Below are positions 1 to 12,100 of a stretch of DNA of 64,000 nucleotides, in pieces. Origin of the DNA: Nocardia xishanensis NBRC 101358. Its GTDB lineage: Bacteria > Actinomycetota > Actinomycetes > Mycobacteriales > Mycobacteriaceae. The number at the start of each line of letters is the position of its first letter. Within the stretch, counting starts at the first letter, position 1. The stretch covers positions 32,415-96,414 of the forward strand of contig NZ_BDCF01000029.1 in assembly GCF_001613365.1 (NCBI RefSeq). Reading direction: 5' to 3'. The notes below the pieces were generated by a model. It was given only the letters and a program-made list of their open reading frames with translations. It was not told the origin of the DNA and searched no databases. Both the position numbers and the translations under genes were made by a program.

Positions 1-443
1 AGACCTCGGTACCCACGTTGAAAGAGGTCGCCGGATTCGTCTCCCAGCGCCTGCCCGGCGCCGACATCACCCCCGCACAGCTGCGTGAGCGCAGTTGGTG
101 GACGGGGCCCGAGGTGTACGTGATCGTCGACGACTACGACATGGTGGCGTCGAACAATCCGCTGCTACCGCTGATGGATCTGCTGCCGCAGGCCAGGGAC
201 ATCGGTCTGCACGTGATCATCGCCCGCCGCTCCGGTGGCGCGGCCCGCGCGCTCTACGATCCCGTGCTCGGCCCGATGAAGGACATGTCGGTGGACGGCA
301 TCCTGATGAGCACTCCGAAGGACGAGGGCGTACTGCTCGGCGATGTGCGCCCGGCCCAGTATCCGCCCGGGCGTGGCCTGCTGGTGTCGCGCACGCGGGG
401 GCGGGACCTCATCCAGGTCTGCCATCTGCCCGCCCCCAGCTGA
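1..443 (+). CDS. eccC: EccC C-terminal part (type VII secretion ATPase), truncated by the window edge
   Basis: This is the last ATPase domain of EccC/EccCb, the FtsK/SpoIIIE-type motor of the ESX (type VII) membrane complex that recognises WXG100 and PPE substrates. The reading frame is open from base 3 and the true start lies left of the window. About 147 residues are visible. They include the Walker B-like strand VYVIVDDYD (near 118-144), a following helix with PLMDLLPQARDIGLHVIIARR, and the closing PPGRGLLVSRTRGRDLIQV, which are typical of the degenerate third EccC ATPase domain. The gene converges on the minus-strand gene at 460, with only 16 bp between the stops. The upstream domains and eccD/mycP are not in view, so it cannot be told whether this eccC belongs with the eccB and eccE at 50-53 kb. 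Confidence 0.88.
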   Translation, partial: TSVPTLKEVAGFVSQRLPGADITPAQLRERSWWTGPEVYVIVDDYDMVASNNPLLPLMDLLPQARDIGLHVIIARRSGGAARALYDPVLGPMKDMSVDGILMSTPKDEGVLLGDVRPAQYPPGRGLLVSRTRGRDLIQVCHLPAPS

Positions 444-459
444 CGGGATAGGCCGGGCC

Positions 460-870
460 TCAGGAGAAAGCGGCGGTGGCGTTCGCTTCGGCGCTGTCGA
501 GATCGCCTGCGGCCCTGCGCATTCCGTGTGCGAATGCCGAGAGAGTGTGCGCCAGGTCGAAACCGCCCTGTAGCAGACCGACGCTGAGTTTCACGTAACC
601 GGAATCGCCATCGGCGAACTGCTTGCCGTACGAGTCGGTGCCCCACGACGGGCTGTCACCGCTGCCCGCGGTGACGACGGCTTCGGATTGCGGGGCACTT
701 CCGTTGCACTGCACCGAGATCGGATCGCCGAGCAGAGTGAGGGTATCGGAGAGGACCCGCACCGCTCGACCGACCGCATCGGCCACACTGTCCATCACCA
801 CCGCGGCGGAATGCAGGTCCGCTGTCGACTCGACCGCTATGCCCTGCTGCATGCGAACAACTGTTGTCAT
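460..870 (-). CDS. Small WXG100/EspC-like secretion-associated protein
   Basis: This 136-residue helical protein contains SWGTDSYGKQFADGDSGY near residues 66-83, a WxG-like turn followed by a conserved helix start. The protein at 43695 (TWGKDSYGKEFADGENGY) and the N-terminal part of the protein at 31915 (PWGDDKLGKQFAEGSEGY) share it, so the three are paralogous. The family resembles EspC/DUF2580 and WXG100 type VII secretion targets. It is the last gene of the minus-strand cluster, 93 bp after the 719-residue CpnT-type protein. No signal peptide or membrane segment is seen. Likely role: helical partner or co-substrate for the CpnT-type proteins. The family call is firm at the motif level, the partner assignment is inference. 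Confidence 0.68.
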   Translation of the reverse strand: MTTVVRMQQGIAVESTADLHSAAVVMDSVADAVGRAVRVLSDTLTLLGDPISVQCNGSAPQSEAVVTAGSGDSPSWGTDSYGKQFADGDSGYVKLSVGLLQGGFDLAHTLSAFAHGMRRAAGDLDSAEANATAAFS

Positions 871-963
871 GACAGTCGTCGAGGACAGTACGTGCGGGCA
901 ACCAGGGCTGAAACACTGTGCGAATGGTGGGTTTCGGCAAGCGAGCCGCCAAGGCCCGCCCGG

Positions 964-3123
964 CTATCGCGTGCATTCCGGATCTTCTGCATCCTCTGGC
1001 CCCTCCGGATCTTCCGGGTGCTCGGTATCCGCGGGTTCCGCGGAGTTGTCGAGGTACGGCGGTAGTCCCCACGCACTCGGATCGGGTGCCGCGGGCGCGG
1101 TGTACGGTGCGATCTCCGGCTGGTGGTACCGCTCGAGTTTGGGGCGAGTCTTGGCGCGCAGGTCGGTGCCCTTGGCCTGGTAGTGGTCCGTTCCCGGTCC
1201 GCCGCTGCCGTACTCCTTGCCCACCTGCTCGCTGCGTAGCAAAGCCCGCTGCCACCAGCTGTGCTCCGTGCCGATCGGGCGCACCGTCGGCTTGGCCTCG
1301 GCATCGGCTCCGCGGTTGATCACATCCGGATCGACCCGCACCATGCGCAGGTCGTCGGCGCGGAGCTGATAGAGATCGGCCCTGCGCTGCGATTCGTCTG
1401 CGCGAGATTGGAATTCGTCGGCCCGGCGCTGGTGTGCGTCGGCCCGCAGACGTGCGGCGGCCTGCTCGAACTCGGCGCTCGCGAGCTCGACGCGGGCGCG
1501 GGCGACCTGTAGTTCGGCTCGATCTATACGCCGCGGATCGGGGGTGTCGGTCGCGCGCAGGGCTTCCAGGCGGGATTCCGCGGTGCGCAGCTGCCGTTGT
1601 GCCTGTTCGGTGTGCGTCCGCGCCGCCACGGCGGCGTTGTCCTCCGTTGTCGCCCTTACCTGTTGCATGGTGGCCCGCCGCTGGACGGCATCGGCGCCCG
1701 TCTGCGCGCGATCGGCGCTCAGCTGGGCCGCATCGGCCCGATCCTGCATGGCTTGGGCTCGGTCGGCCATACGGGACGCCCACCGCGGCTGACGGTCGGC
1801 TGATTCCGTCCCGTCCGGCGCCCCGAGTGCGCGGGCCCGCGGCTGATTCTCGATGTGTTCGGGAGGCTGAGCTTGTAATTGGGGCTGGGCAGCGCGCACC
1901 TGCCGGTGGTATTCGCGCAAGTTGGCCGCGTCCTGGCGATCGAGTTCGCGCAGCCTGCGCTGATGTCGCGGCGTCGACTCGACCGACCGGTCGACTGAAG
2001 GCCGCGCTACCGGCGCAGGCCGCTCGATGGGCCGGTCGGTCACCGATCCACCGACGGCCGCGGCCCGGCTGGCCGGGAGGTACACATTCCCTTCGGCGTC
2101 GAGCTGGAAGTGCCGGAGGAAACCGGTGCGCGCCGCGCTTCCCGGCGTGCGATTCAGGTGGAACAGACCGCGGGCGCCACCTGCCACCGCGCCACGGAAC
2201 GCGCCACCCGACGCACCGAGGCCGAAACCGCTCGCGGTGAACGCCCCCTGCCAGTCGCCGCTGTTCATCGCGGTGGCCATCGAACCGCCGATCGTACCGA
2301 CCGCACCGGCGAACGCACCGATCGCGGCACCCCGGCCGACGTCCGCCGCACGACCGAGGCGGTTGGTGAGCCTGCCGATCGAGGCGTCGAAACCGATGCC
2401 GCCCCAGTGCGCGGCCGGTCGGCCGAAAAGGCCACCGGCAAACGACGCTCCGAACGAGAGCAGTGCCTGGTTGCCGTTGAATCCGCGCCGGGTACCCGCG
2501 GCTACTTGACCGCCCTGAATGGTCGCGTCCACCAGCACCGATTGCCCGCCCGACACAGCGCCTTTCACCGCATAGGTAGCCAGGTTCTTCACCACCAGCT
2601 TGGTCCACGCCTGCTGCCCGACGGTGCCGAAGGCCCGCAATATCATCTGCTCGATCCGAGTGATCACCAGATCCTCGACCCGCCGCAGCGCCGACCTGGT
2701 ACCGGCGACGGCAGCGGCCTCCACGGCGGGAGCGGTCGGCGGGAACATCCACGCCCAGATGATCTCCGCGGCCAGCAGCACGTAGGAGACGATCATCGTC
2801 AGCTTCGCCGCCTGCACGGTTGTGCCGAAATCGAACGCGGCACTGCCGAGTTCGTCGTAACTGGAAGCCAGCGCGGCAAGCGAGCTGTCGCCGTCGAGCA
2901 GATCGGTGAACAGGGCCGAGATGGTCTCGGCACCCGCGCCGTCCCGGTAGGCGCCGCCGGCTCGCCGCCGCACCTGTGTCAGCGGATCGACTTGCGCGGC
3001 AATCGCTTTCGCCGCCTGAATCCAGGCATCACCGATGGCGAAGAGGAGGTCCTCGTTCCCTTCGGGAAGGTCGACGCCGACCAGCCAGCCGAGCCACTTC
3101 AGATCCTGCGGGATCTCGATCAT
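964..3123 (-). CDS. CpnT-type N-terminal domain protein with long coiled coil, no toxin domain seen
   Basis: 719 residues. Residues about 5-320 match the N-terminal domain of the giant protein upstream and of the protein at 44019: a LxWLxxxVGxxxPEGxED opening, a WXG100-like helical bundle, then a Gly/Ala-rich hydrophobic stretch including IIWAWMFPPTAPAVEAAAV. This layout resembles the N-terminal part of mycobacterial CpnT (outer membrane channel plus toxin). Residues about 430-600 are Ala/Arg/Glu/Gln-rich with heptads such as LRADAHQRRADEFQSRADES, so a long coiled coil is expected. The C-terminus is a short Pro/Glu/Asp tail, and no catalytic domain is recognisable. The ATG at 3123 lies 9 bp after the stop of the giant gene with no clear ribosome binding site, which suggests translational coupling. 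Confidence 0.72.
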   Translation of the reverse strand: MIEIPQDLKWLGWLVGVDLPEGNEDLLFAIGDAWIQAAKAIAAQVDPLTQVRRRAGGAYRDGAGAETISALFTDLLDGDSSLAALASSYDELGSAAFDFGTTVQAAKLTMIVSYVLLAAEIIWAWMFPPTAPAVEAAAVAGTRSALRRVEDLVITRIEQMILRAFGTVGQQAWTKLVVKNLATYAVKGAVSGGQSVLVDATIQGGQVAAGTRRGFNGNQALLSFGASFAGGLFGRPAAHWGGIGFDASIGRLTNRLGRAADVGRGAAIGAFAGAVGTIGGSMATAMNSGDWQGAFTASGFGLGASGGAFRGAVAGGARGLFHLNRTPGSAARTGFLRHFQLDAEGNVYLPASRAAAVGGSVTDRPIERPAPVARPSVDRSVESTPRHQRRLRELDRQDAANLREYHRQVRAAQPQLQAQPPEHIENQPRARALGAPDGTESADRQPRWASRMADRAQAMQDRADAAQLSADRAQTGADAVQRRATMQQVRATTEDNAAVAARTHTEQAQRQLRTAESRLEALRATDTPDPRRIDRAELQVARARVELASAEFEQAAARLRADAHQRRADEFQSRADESQRRADLYQLRADDLRMVRVDPDVINRGADAEAKPTVRPIGTEHSWWQRALLRSEQVGKEYGSGGPGTDHYQAKGTDLRAKTRPKLERYHQPEIAPYTAPAAPDPSAWGLPPYLDNSAEPADTEHPEDPEGPEDAEDPECTR

Positions 3124-3132
3124 CGAGACGCG

Positions 3133-6100
3133 CTATCGACCGAACGCGGTCGGATCGAAGAAGTCGGCGGCGGAGTCGGCACGGGGCGCCGCGTCCGCCT
3201 CCGCTCCTCGTCCGGGGGCGTGGCTAGCCGCGATCCGACTTGCCGCCGGGCCCGTTGCCGCGGTTGCCGTACCAGCGCCGGTCTTCGGCCCGTAGAGCCC
3301 CAGAGTGCCCGGACCGGCCGAGCCGATCCGGCCGAACTGGTTCAGGTAACCAAGGGGCACGGGAAACTCCGGGCCGCCGTGCGGATCACGCACAACCACC
3401 GACGTCGGCGCGCCGAGTCTGCCGCCCTCGGCGCTGGCACGGTCTATCCGGACAACAGAGTATGCGTGTCCGGGAAGCAACGTGACGGAGTTCGGTAGAA
3501 GCGCACCGGCATTCCGACTCGTACTCATGCTCACGGTGTCGCCCCGCTGGAGTAGGTAATCGATCCGTTCCGCCATCCACGCGGCCTCTGTGGTATCTGT
3601 CAGCTCGATGCCGCGTTCCCATTCCGCGAGAAGCTCATGCAGTGCCGCCGCCGATTGCATCCACTGGTCCACCAGGAACAATGCGAGCTGATCGACGTCA
3701 TCATCGGCGCTGCCGTCGGCGGGCCAGTTCGGCAGTACATCGACGATCGCCGCCGCCACATGCTCGTCCCCCACAACCTCGACGAGCTCCGCAAGAGCCA
3801 TCGTCCGCAGGTCCGAGGGTCTCCGGTTCGCGGCCTCCACGCTCATAGCCGCCTCGAGGCCCACGATTTCCAGCTCTCCCGCCAATATCTCAGCCGACGC
3901 GGCGCTACTCTCGCGACTAGCGATCAGCTGAGCGAGGCCGGAACTACCTCCGACCATGCTGGTCAGCGTCTCTCGCTCGATCCCGAACGAGAATATGGGC
4001 AACGCAGTCTCGACACTGCGTGTCGGCTGAAAACGACCTGCGGCACCCGGCATCCGAGGGGGTCGCAATTGTCCGGCTGCGGGCCCACTCATCCCACCGT
4101 CGAGCCCCTGATACCCCGCTTCTCCGCCATGGAATACCGCCCATGCCTTTTCGATCACCGCGGGCCACAGCGGCCGCGACACGTCATTTGCCGCGTAAAT
4201 CATCTCCCCCGCAGGGGTCTGGTAGAAGGTGTCGTCCACCTTGATCCAAACCCAACTTTCGTTCGCCGGATCATAGAAACGAACGCTGAACGTGCGTTCC
4301 TGCCCTTCTTCGACATCGTCCTCATGAATCATCTCGCGGATCAGGTCCGGGTTATGACTGGCCAATCCGATCAGATTCGACAGCAGGTAGCAGTCCCCGA
4401 TCCGGCCCTGTTGCACATCTTCCGGACGCGGAACGTCATTCAGATAGAGCTGACCGAACGCTCTGCCGATAACGATGCTCAATCCACCAGCTATACCGAC
4501 CGGAAGCCATCCACCATCCGGGCGACGCAGGTCGACCCTCTCCGGCTCGTGTGGGTTCAGCCGAATGGCGATACTGGAGTCACTCCACTCTACGACCTCG
4601 TGAGCAGTATCGACGCAGAACAACCCGGAGGTTCGCGGGTGCCAGTTGTGTTGTGCCGAATCGTACTCGAATGCCTTGTTCACCACAGCATCCGGAATTC
4701 TCAGAGAAGTACCGTCGGATTTGCGGACCTCCCGAATTACCAAGCTACCGACGGTACTCGTCCCAGATTCGGTGAGTGTGGAATTCAAGGCGACAGCTAC
4801 CAGCCTCCCGTCCGCATCACTCACGACCGCGTGGGTGTCCGGCATACGGTATCGAACCGCTGGCATCGCGATCGCCAGTCCCGGGGGCGGCGCATCCTCC
4901 CGGCCAGCGGGCGCCGGAACCAGCGACCGCTCGAATTCTGCTGCGAACCCGTCTGATTCACTCGACATCATCGACGCCAGGTGCTGGCCCAACAGCAGGA
5001 CACCGTCAGCATCCGCAGTGTCGGCAGGCAGCGTCTGCGAATCCTGGATCAGCACGTCGTCGGTCGCCGAATGCGTGCCCATCGCCGAGAACTGCGAATC
5101 GTTGTGAGCCTGCGCGCCAACCGCGTCCGGTTTCGGCACCGGATCGCCGAGCGCCCCGGCGCGCGCGGCTCCGAAGGCGAACAGTGTGGCAGGACCCGAG
5201 GAGCTGATCGTGCGGAATCGGTTGAGATTCTGCAAGGGAACCCGGATCTCCGTGGCCGTGTCGTACGGGTCACGCACCACTACCGTCGTCGGCACACGCT
5301 TTTCGCCCGCGGTACCGGATGGCTCGACCCGGACGACGGAGTACGCATGCCGTTCACGCAGCGTGTTGCCGGATCGGGGGGTGTCCGAGGACTGCCGAGC
5401 GGTCGACAGGGTCACGGTGTCACCGCGCTCGAGCAGGTAACGGATCCGCTCCGCGATCCACACCGCGATCGTGGTGTCTTCCAGCTCGGCATCCGAAACC
5501 CATGTCTCCAGATGCGCCCGCAGCCGCTGTCGCGGCGAATCCCACTGCGCTGCCAGGAAAACGCCGAACCACGCACCGTTGTCGATGCCGCCTGCGCCTT
5601 CCCACTGACCGAGGGCCTCACTGATCGCGGAGGCCAACGCATCGCCACCCAGAACTTCTGCCAGCTGCGATCGATCCATCTCCCGAAGATCCGACGGACG
5701 CAACCCCTGGTCATCCATCACCCGCCGGACGGCGGTGATCGCACCCACTGACTCGGTATCGACGAACGCCGCGAAATCCGTCGCGGGACCCACAGAATCG
5801 AACCGCGCTTCCCAATCCAGAACCAGCTGGGCGAAACCGGAACTACCCAGCAGTTCGGCGAGCAAGTCGCGGTCGAGTTGGAACGGGTGCGTGAACAGCG
5901 GCTCGTCCACACTACGCGTCGGCTGTGTCCGGCCCGCGCTGCCTGGCATCACCGGCGGACGCAGCTGACCCGCCGTCGCGCCCGGCTTGCCCATATCAAT
6001 GCCCCGGTATCCACGGTCCCGGCCATGGAAGGCCGCCCATGCCTTCTCGATCACGGCGGGCCACAGCGGCTGCCCGGCCACATGTGCCGCGTATTTCATC

Positions 6101-9100
6101 TGTTCCTGGGAGTTCCGGTAGAAGGTGTCGTCCACTTGGACCCACATCCAGCCGTTCCGAGGATCGGAGAACCGCACCGCGAACGCGCGCACGCCATCGA
6201 CCACGGATTCGCGAATCATGTCCCTGATCAGCTGCGGATTCCTGTCCGCCAGACCCACCAGCGACGACAGCAGATAGCAATCGCCGACCGCGCCCTGCAC
6301 GACGTGACTCGGCAGCACGGCCCCTTCGTCACCGAAAAGCGGTCCACTCGCCTTTCCGACTCCGATATCCAACAGCCCCAAACCATCGACCGGCAACCAC
6401 TCACCGCTCGACTCGACGAGAATCTCCGTTTTCGCCGGATCGTCCGCGTTCGGCCGCACGGTGACGTGTGAACCCGTTGCCCACTGATGCACCTGGCCGG
6501 TGGCATCGCTGGCCACCCGAAGAGGATTCGGAATGGTCACCGTCGCGGGCGGCATCGAGGTGCGCAATCCCTTCGGCGGCTGGTGCTCGGAACCTGGCAT
6601 CGCCTGCGGCGTCGACTCGACAACCTTTACCTCCAGGTCCGCCGCCGACCCGGTCAGCCTGCCCCAGGGGGAGCCGCCCACCATGTCCGCGTCGATATCG
6701 CCCGGCGCGGACGCCGCGTCCTCGGTGACCAAGCTCTCCAGGTCGACGTACTGGGACCACTCGTCCACTCCGGCCAGAGATGCCGATGTGTCATCGACTC
6801 TCGGTCCGGTGTTCTCGTCAGTCCGGTGTTCGTCGGGAGCGGCGATGAGATCTCTTGGCACGGAGCTGTCGCAGTCCGCGAATTCGGGCGCCTGGTCAGC
6901 GTCGTCGATGGCCGGCTGCTGGGAACGCCGCTTCTTCGTAGAACGCGCCCATCCCTGATCCGGGCCAGGCATCTCCGATTCCACGTCCGACCCACGTTCC
7001 GGCCGTGGACCCAAAACGCTGAACAGGTTCGGCACATCGGACCCGACCACCGCCGCAGCCCGCGTATGGCCGAGTTCGCCGGTTTCCACAGCGACCGATC
7101 CACCTGTTACAGCGGAGAGACTTTCCGGCGGGACAAGTGCGTCCAGCCAGGCGAAGTCATCGTCGTCCACATGTGCCGAAGCGCCCTCAGCGGCCAGTTC
7201 GATATCTTCCAGCCGCTGAGTGGGGTACTGCTGCGCATCGATATGCCGCTGGTGGGAATGCCGATGCGAGACGGCGGCCAGTCCCGAAGCCTCCGCACCA
7301 GCGGAGGAATCAGCCACGGATACATGCGCATTGGACTGCGATGGAAGAGCTTCCCGGCCCGCCCATGTGTCTCGATAGTCCTGTGCAACCCACATTCCAC
7401 GCACACCCGACCGGGCCAGGTATCCAATGATTGTATCGAATCGAGGTTGGCGCACTATATCTGTGCCCGGCATTGTGTATCGTAGGTGCAATCGACCTTT
7501 TATGAGCAATGTTTTTGCACAAACCAACGCCCCTGAGTGATCGAGATAGGCAATGCGGATTCCAGATTGGACGATATGCTGTTCAGCCTCCCTCAACGAA
7601 ATTTCCGCCGGTACAAGCCGCAGAAATTCCTTGACCCGTTCGGCGATCGGACCAATATCCGGCTCAGCAGTGGCCGGGGTCGATCCGGGCATCCCAGACG
7701 CAATGACGACAGACCGCGACTGTGGCTCATCATCAACCGCGAGCCCATCATCTGTCCTAGCACGGTCGCCGTCCTCGCGGGTAGCGGGGGCAGACCGCGA
7801 CTTCTGCTGATCAATAGCCGCGTCCACATCATCCAGCCAGGCGAGGTCCATGCCTTCGAGATCGGCAGGAACAGACCGTAACTCCTGTTCATCAAGAGCC
7901 GCTTTTACATCATCCAGCCAGGCGAGATCCGTATGCCCGAGGTCGGCCTGGGTTGAATCGCCGTGCTCCTGCGCGCCCTGACCACCGCGAACGTCCATCC
8001 CGGCCCGCGTCGAACGCTCGGTCGGAACATGCAGCTCGCCCTGCGCATGCTGGAAGCCCACGGTATCCACGACCGCGCTACCGTTTCGGTGCACTGCCAC
8101 CCAATAATGCGCACCACCGTCCACACGATTCAACATGAACGTATTCAACTGCTGCTCAGTCGACCCGAAATGCAGATGCTTTACACCGCCATCCGAGTGA
8201 TACACGTCCAGATTCAATCTCAATGCGGCAGCCGCCGACGGCAACAAATGATCAGCGGCATCGCTGTCCCACGTGTCAGGCTTCAGCAATTCCGTCAACT
8301 GCCGCACGAACTCGGTCCGACGCTCTTCCAACGGCTCGGAAAGCATGAACCCACCCAAGTACGCATCCGGATCAGCCAGCATCATCCGCACGACCCCATC
8401 CCGAAAATCCCGATGCGCACCCCGATCGGCCACATCCGCACCAACCGCCCGCGCCAACGCCTCCCACAAACAATTCCCCACCCCAGGCTGCGACTCCCAC
8501 ACACTGCCCACACCCGGCGGACGAATCCCACTGATCTCATCTCGAACCTCACGCACCGACAAGACCCCGCCATACCGTTCCGCCTCCGCTTCGGAAGCCG
8601 AAACGTTTGCCACGGAGGATGATTCGTTCACCCCCGCACCACGCAGCCGCACGGCGCTCCTATCGTGGCCTGCACGACCGGAATCGGAACGCGACTGGTC
8701 TGCGGCGGATGCTCGCGTCGGCGATACCGGTTCGTCCGCAATGAGTTTCGTCGGCTCGCTGCCGTCGAGGTGTTGCCTCGTTTCGGTGACCGGATTGTCC
8801 GAGAACCGCGCACGTCGGCTCTCGGAACGGACATTGTCCGGTCCGATGAGTTCGCCCGCCGACTCGGAACCATCCGGTCGCTCGGCGATCAGACCGTACA
8901 CAACCGGGCCGAGCATTCCGACGAACTCCTCCCGAGTCAACAGGCGAGTTTTTCCCTTCGGGAGAATCACATGGAATTTCGGCGAATAGTCGCCGTCGCG
9001 CTGGGCGCGCTCCTGGTTTCTTCCTACCACGTTGACGCGGTACGTCCGCCCAAGCTTGACGAACAACCACAACCGCGCGCCCGGCACCAACCGCGGATCG

Positions 9101-12100
9101 TCCGCCCCGAGCCGGGGCACGAATTCGGTGGCACTGGGCGTTTCCCGCATCACCCTTCGAGCCCAGTCCGCCAGTCCGGGCACCGTGCGCGGAGACTGCT
9201 CGGAATGCGGTTGGGTCGGTGCGTGCGGCACAGTCGCCGAGGCCAAGGGTCCCGTATCACCGATATTTCGGTCGCGCGCGCTGACCAGCTCGCGGCGCGC
9301 GGTAATAGCTGCCTCCGGGGTCAGCACGGATCCGGTTACTTCCGCCACTGTGCGCGACCGCGGCAACGATCTCAGCAGACCCCGGGCACCGTGACCGACC
9401 GTCGCGTCCGCCGATCCCGGAAGCGAAGTCATTTGCGGCGGTGTGCTGTTCGCACGCTGTCGAGCTACCACCGGCGCTGGCGCCGAGGCCTGTGCGAGCG
9501 TGGCCTCCGCGAGCGCTGAGCCGGGATCGATCCGCTGAGCCGCCGCGCTCGTCGCGCCAGACGCTGGGAGCGAGCGGCTTTCGCGCGGCCGCGGGCGAGC
9601 GCCGGCCGCCTCGCGGGCGAGCGGCGTGACCGGGCGGTGGCCCGTCTTGGCAGCTTGCACGAGTTCCACCAAAACGTGGCCCGTCTTGTCAGCTCGCACA
9701 AGCTCCAACAAAACGTGGCGCTCTTCGTTGGCGACCAGCGCGTAGGGAGGTAGGCCGAGCACATCGCCTACCAGCGGGTCGAGGTGCTCCAGTAGGAACG
9801 GCCCGCCGTGGTCGTATTCACGGGTCAGGATGTCGACGGCACGGCGGATGGCGGTCAATCGCTCCTTCGTCGGCTGAGTGGTCCCGTCGAGGTATTGCGC
9901 AGCGCGGACGATATCCCTCGTGCGGTCGATGTCCTCCTTGCGCACGACCTCCGTCGAGCGGCCACCGCTGAACCACGCCAGCGCGCGGGCGGCGACCCCA
10001 TGTTCCCGGTGAACCCCGATATCCTTGGCCAACTCGGCAAGTTCCGCGTCCGTGCGGTTGACCTTCTCGGCCGGATCGGCCCCGGTGAAGTAGCTCAGAA
10101 CAACCCTGGACCGTACCTGTGCCGCACCATCGCCGATCATGCGCGCGTGCTGCGAGTTTCGCTCTCTTCGGCGCACGGACACCTGGAGATCGGCGGCCGA
10201 GAAATGCGGGTCCAGTCCGGCCAGATGGGCGTGAAGGCGACCCAGGAAATAGCCCCCGACCGCATTGCCGCGCGCGGCGGCCAGTCCCTTCTCGTCGGGC
10301 ATGGACTCGACCGTCAAGTCCAGACGGGGCAGTCGCATGGCTTGGTTCTGCCGCCATGCCACGACCTTCGCCAACAGCGCCGACATCTTGTCCAATCTTT
10401 CCTGCTGGACCGATTCGAGGGCCGCGCTCCCGGGGGAGAACTCCAACTCCTGACGCTGGGTCCCGTGGTTGGCGACGAGCACCACGGCGATTCGATTGGC
10501 CGTCGGGCCGACGACTTCGAAAAACGACTCACCGCGCGCACGCCCGTACATTGCGACGGTCCACATATCGCCGCCGGAGCCCAGTTCCTCGCCGAAGACG
10601 GCGGCCAGGTTTTGCTTCGCGGCACCACGTGCTGTGGCCAAGTCCCAGTTCAGCGTGTCGCGCTTGTTCTGCATCGCAGTGGTGTGAGGTGAATTCCTCG
10701 CCTCGGCATCGAGTACCGCGAGCCGCTCCTCCGCGTCCAGGACCTTCCGCATGCTTTCCATGAGTTTGTACCTGGGGTCCTTCGCGCCGAGACCGTGTGC
10801 GGCGGCCAGCCACGCTCGCATGTTTGGACGGCGGTAGTGCTCCAGGTTCAGGTCGAGCACATCGTCGAGTTTCTTACCGTGCGAGGAACGTATGTTGTGG
10901 TTCTCGATGGTGATCTGATGCTGTCCGTCCTGGCTTTCCAGCACGACCGGCGCGAAATGGTAGCCGTAGCGGGTGGGGATCTCCCGCGAACCTTCGCTGT
11001 CTTGCGACGACGCGATCGCCTGGAGGAGGTACGCCTCCATCGGCCTGGCGAACGCCGCGGCGTTCACACCCAGCACCGACTCGGCTGCCTCGAGTGCCTG
11101 ATTCCGGCTGATCGAGAACGAGTCGGCCACAGTGCTGTAAGACGCTCCAGGAATCGGCCATTCGTTCTGCGGCTCATCGATGGCGCGGGAAACCACAACG
11201 GCGGCCGATTCCGGCGTAACCGAGTAGAGCTGCGGATTGTCGGCCACTCTGGCCAAGAGGTCGGCCAGATGATGGGTTCCAGCCACCTCGGTCGTGGACA
11301 ATGTTCGAATCGGTGCGGTCGTCACCGCCCCGGTGCCGCCGAATGCTTCGGAACGGCTGTCGAACAGGACCATGTGTGTATGTGGTCCGCCCAGAACCTG
11401 CTCGGAGAAATCGCGGCACACGTCCGTCGGCGCATTGCGGAATTCCGGAGCGACCCGGAAGAGCCGCTTCTTCTGACCGTCGTGAACGAACTCGACATAC
11501 GTATCTTCGTCCAAGCTCAGGCGCACCTCGCTACCCGCCTGCGCCAAGGTCTTGGACGCCCTCTCGACGACCTCCGGGAGAGCGTAGAAATCTTTCGCGT
11601 CGGACGTATCCGCATTCAGCGCTATCGAACCATCGCCCGAGACCCGCAGGCTTGGGTGCTGATGCACGACGACCGGCCGTGCCGCGCGGATGCGAGGAAA
11701 GGACAGCGCAGTACCGTCATCCGAGACCTGACCTTTTTCCACGTTGTGCGGATCACGCATAGCGAACGGTCCCGAGCGGAGCCGATCCTTGGCAGACATA
11801 GCGGCAATGGATTCGGGCGAATGCGGCGTCACCAAAGTGTATTCGGAGACGATCCGAGACGGACTCGGCGCCGGCGGCGCGGGACGCCCACGCTCGGCAC
11901 GCGCTGACGGAATCACGTCCCCACTCTCGGGCCGGGCCGCCGCGGTCTCCAACTTCGCTGTCGATGTCGAGGCAGGGCCCGGCTCCCCCGACGCGGATAC
12001 CCATCCGGTGCCGACGCCGAAGGTCTCTAGCCACAAGAACTGGTGCATCTCGTGCAGCGGCACGAGGATCTGCTCGGCCGGCCTCTGCGGATCGCGGACC

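Noticed and set aside
656..2752. 698-codon minus-strand frame
   Set aside because: Overlaps the 719-residue CpnT-type gene in another frame; Arg-rich and without domain.
7770..7945. CRISPR-like array
   Set aside because: Only two copies of the 81-bp unit, in frame and coding; no spacers of uniform unrelated sequence and no cas genes in the window.
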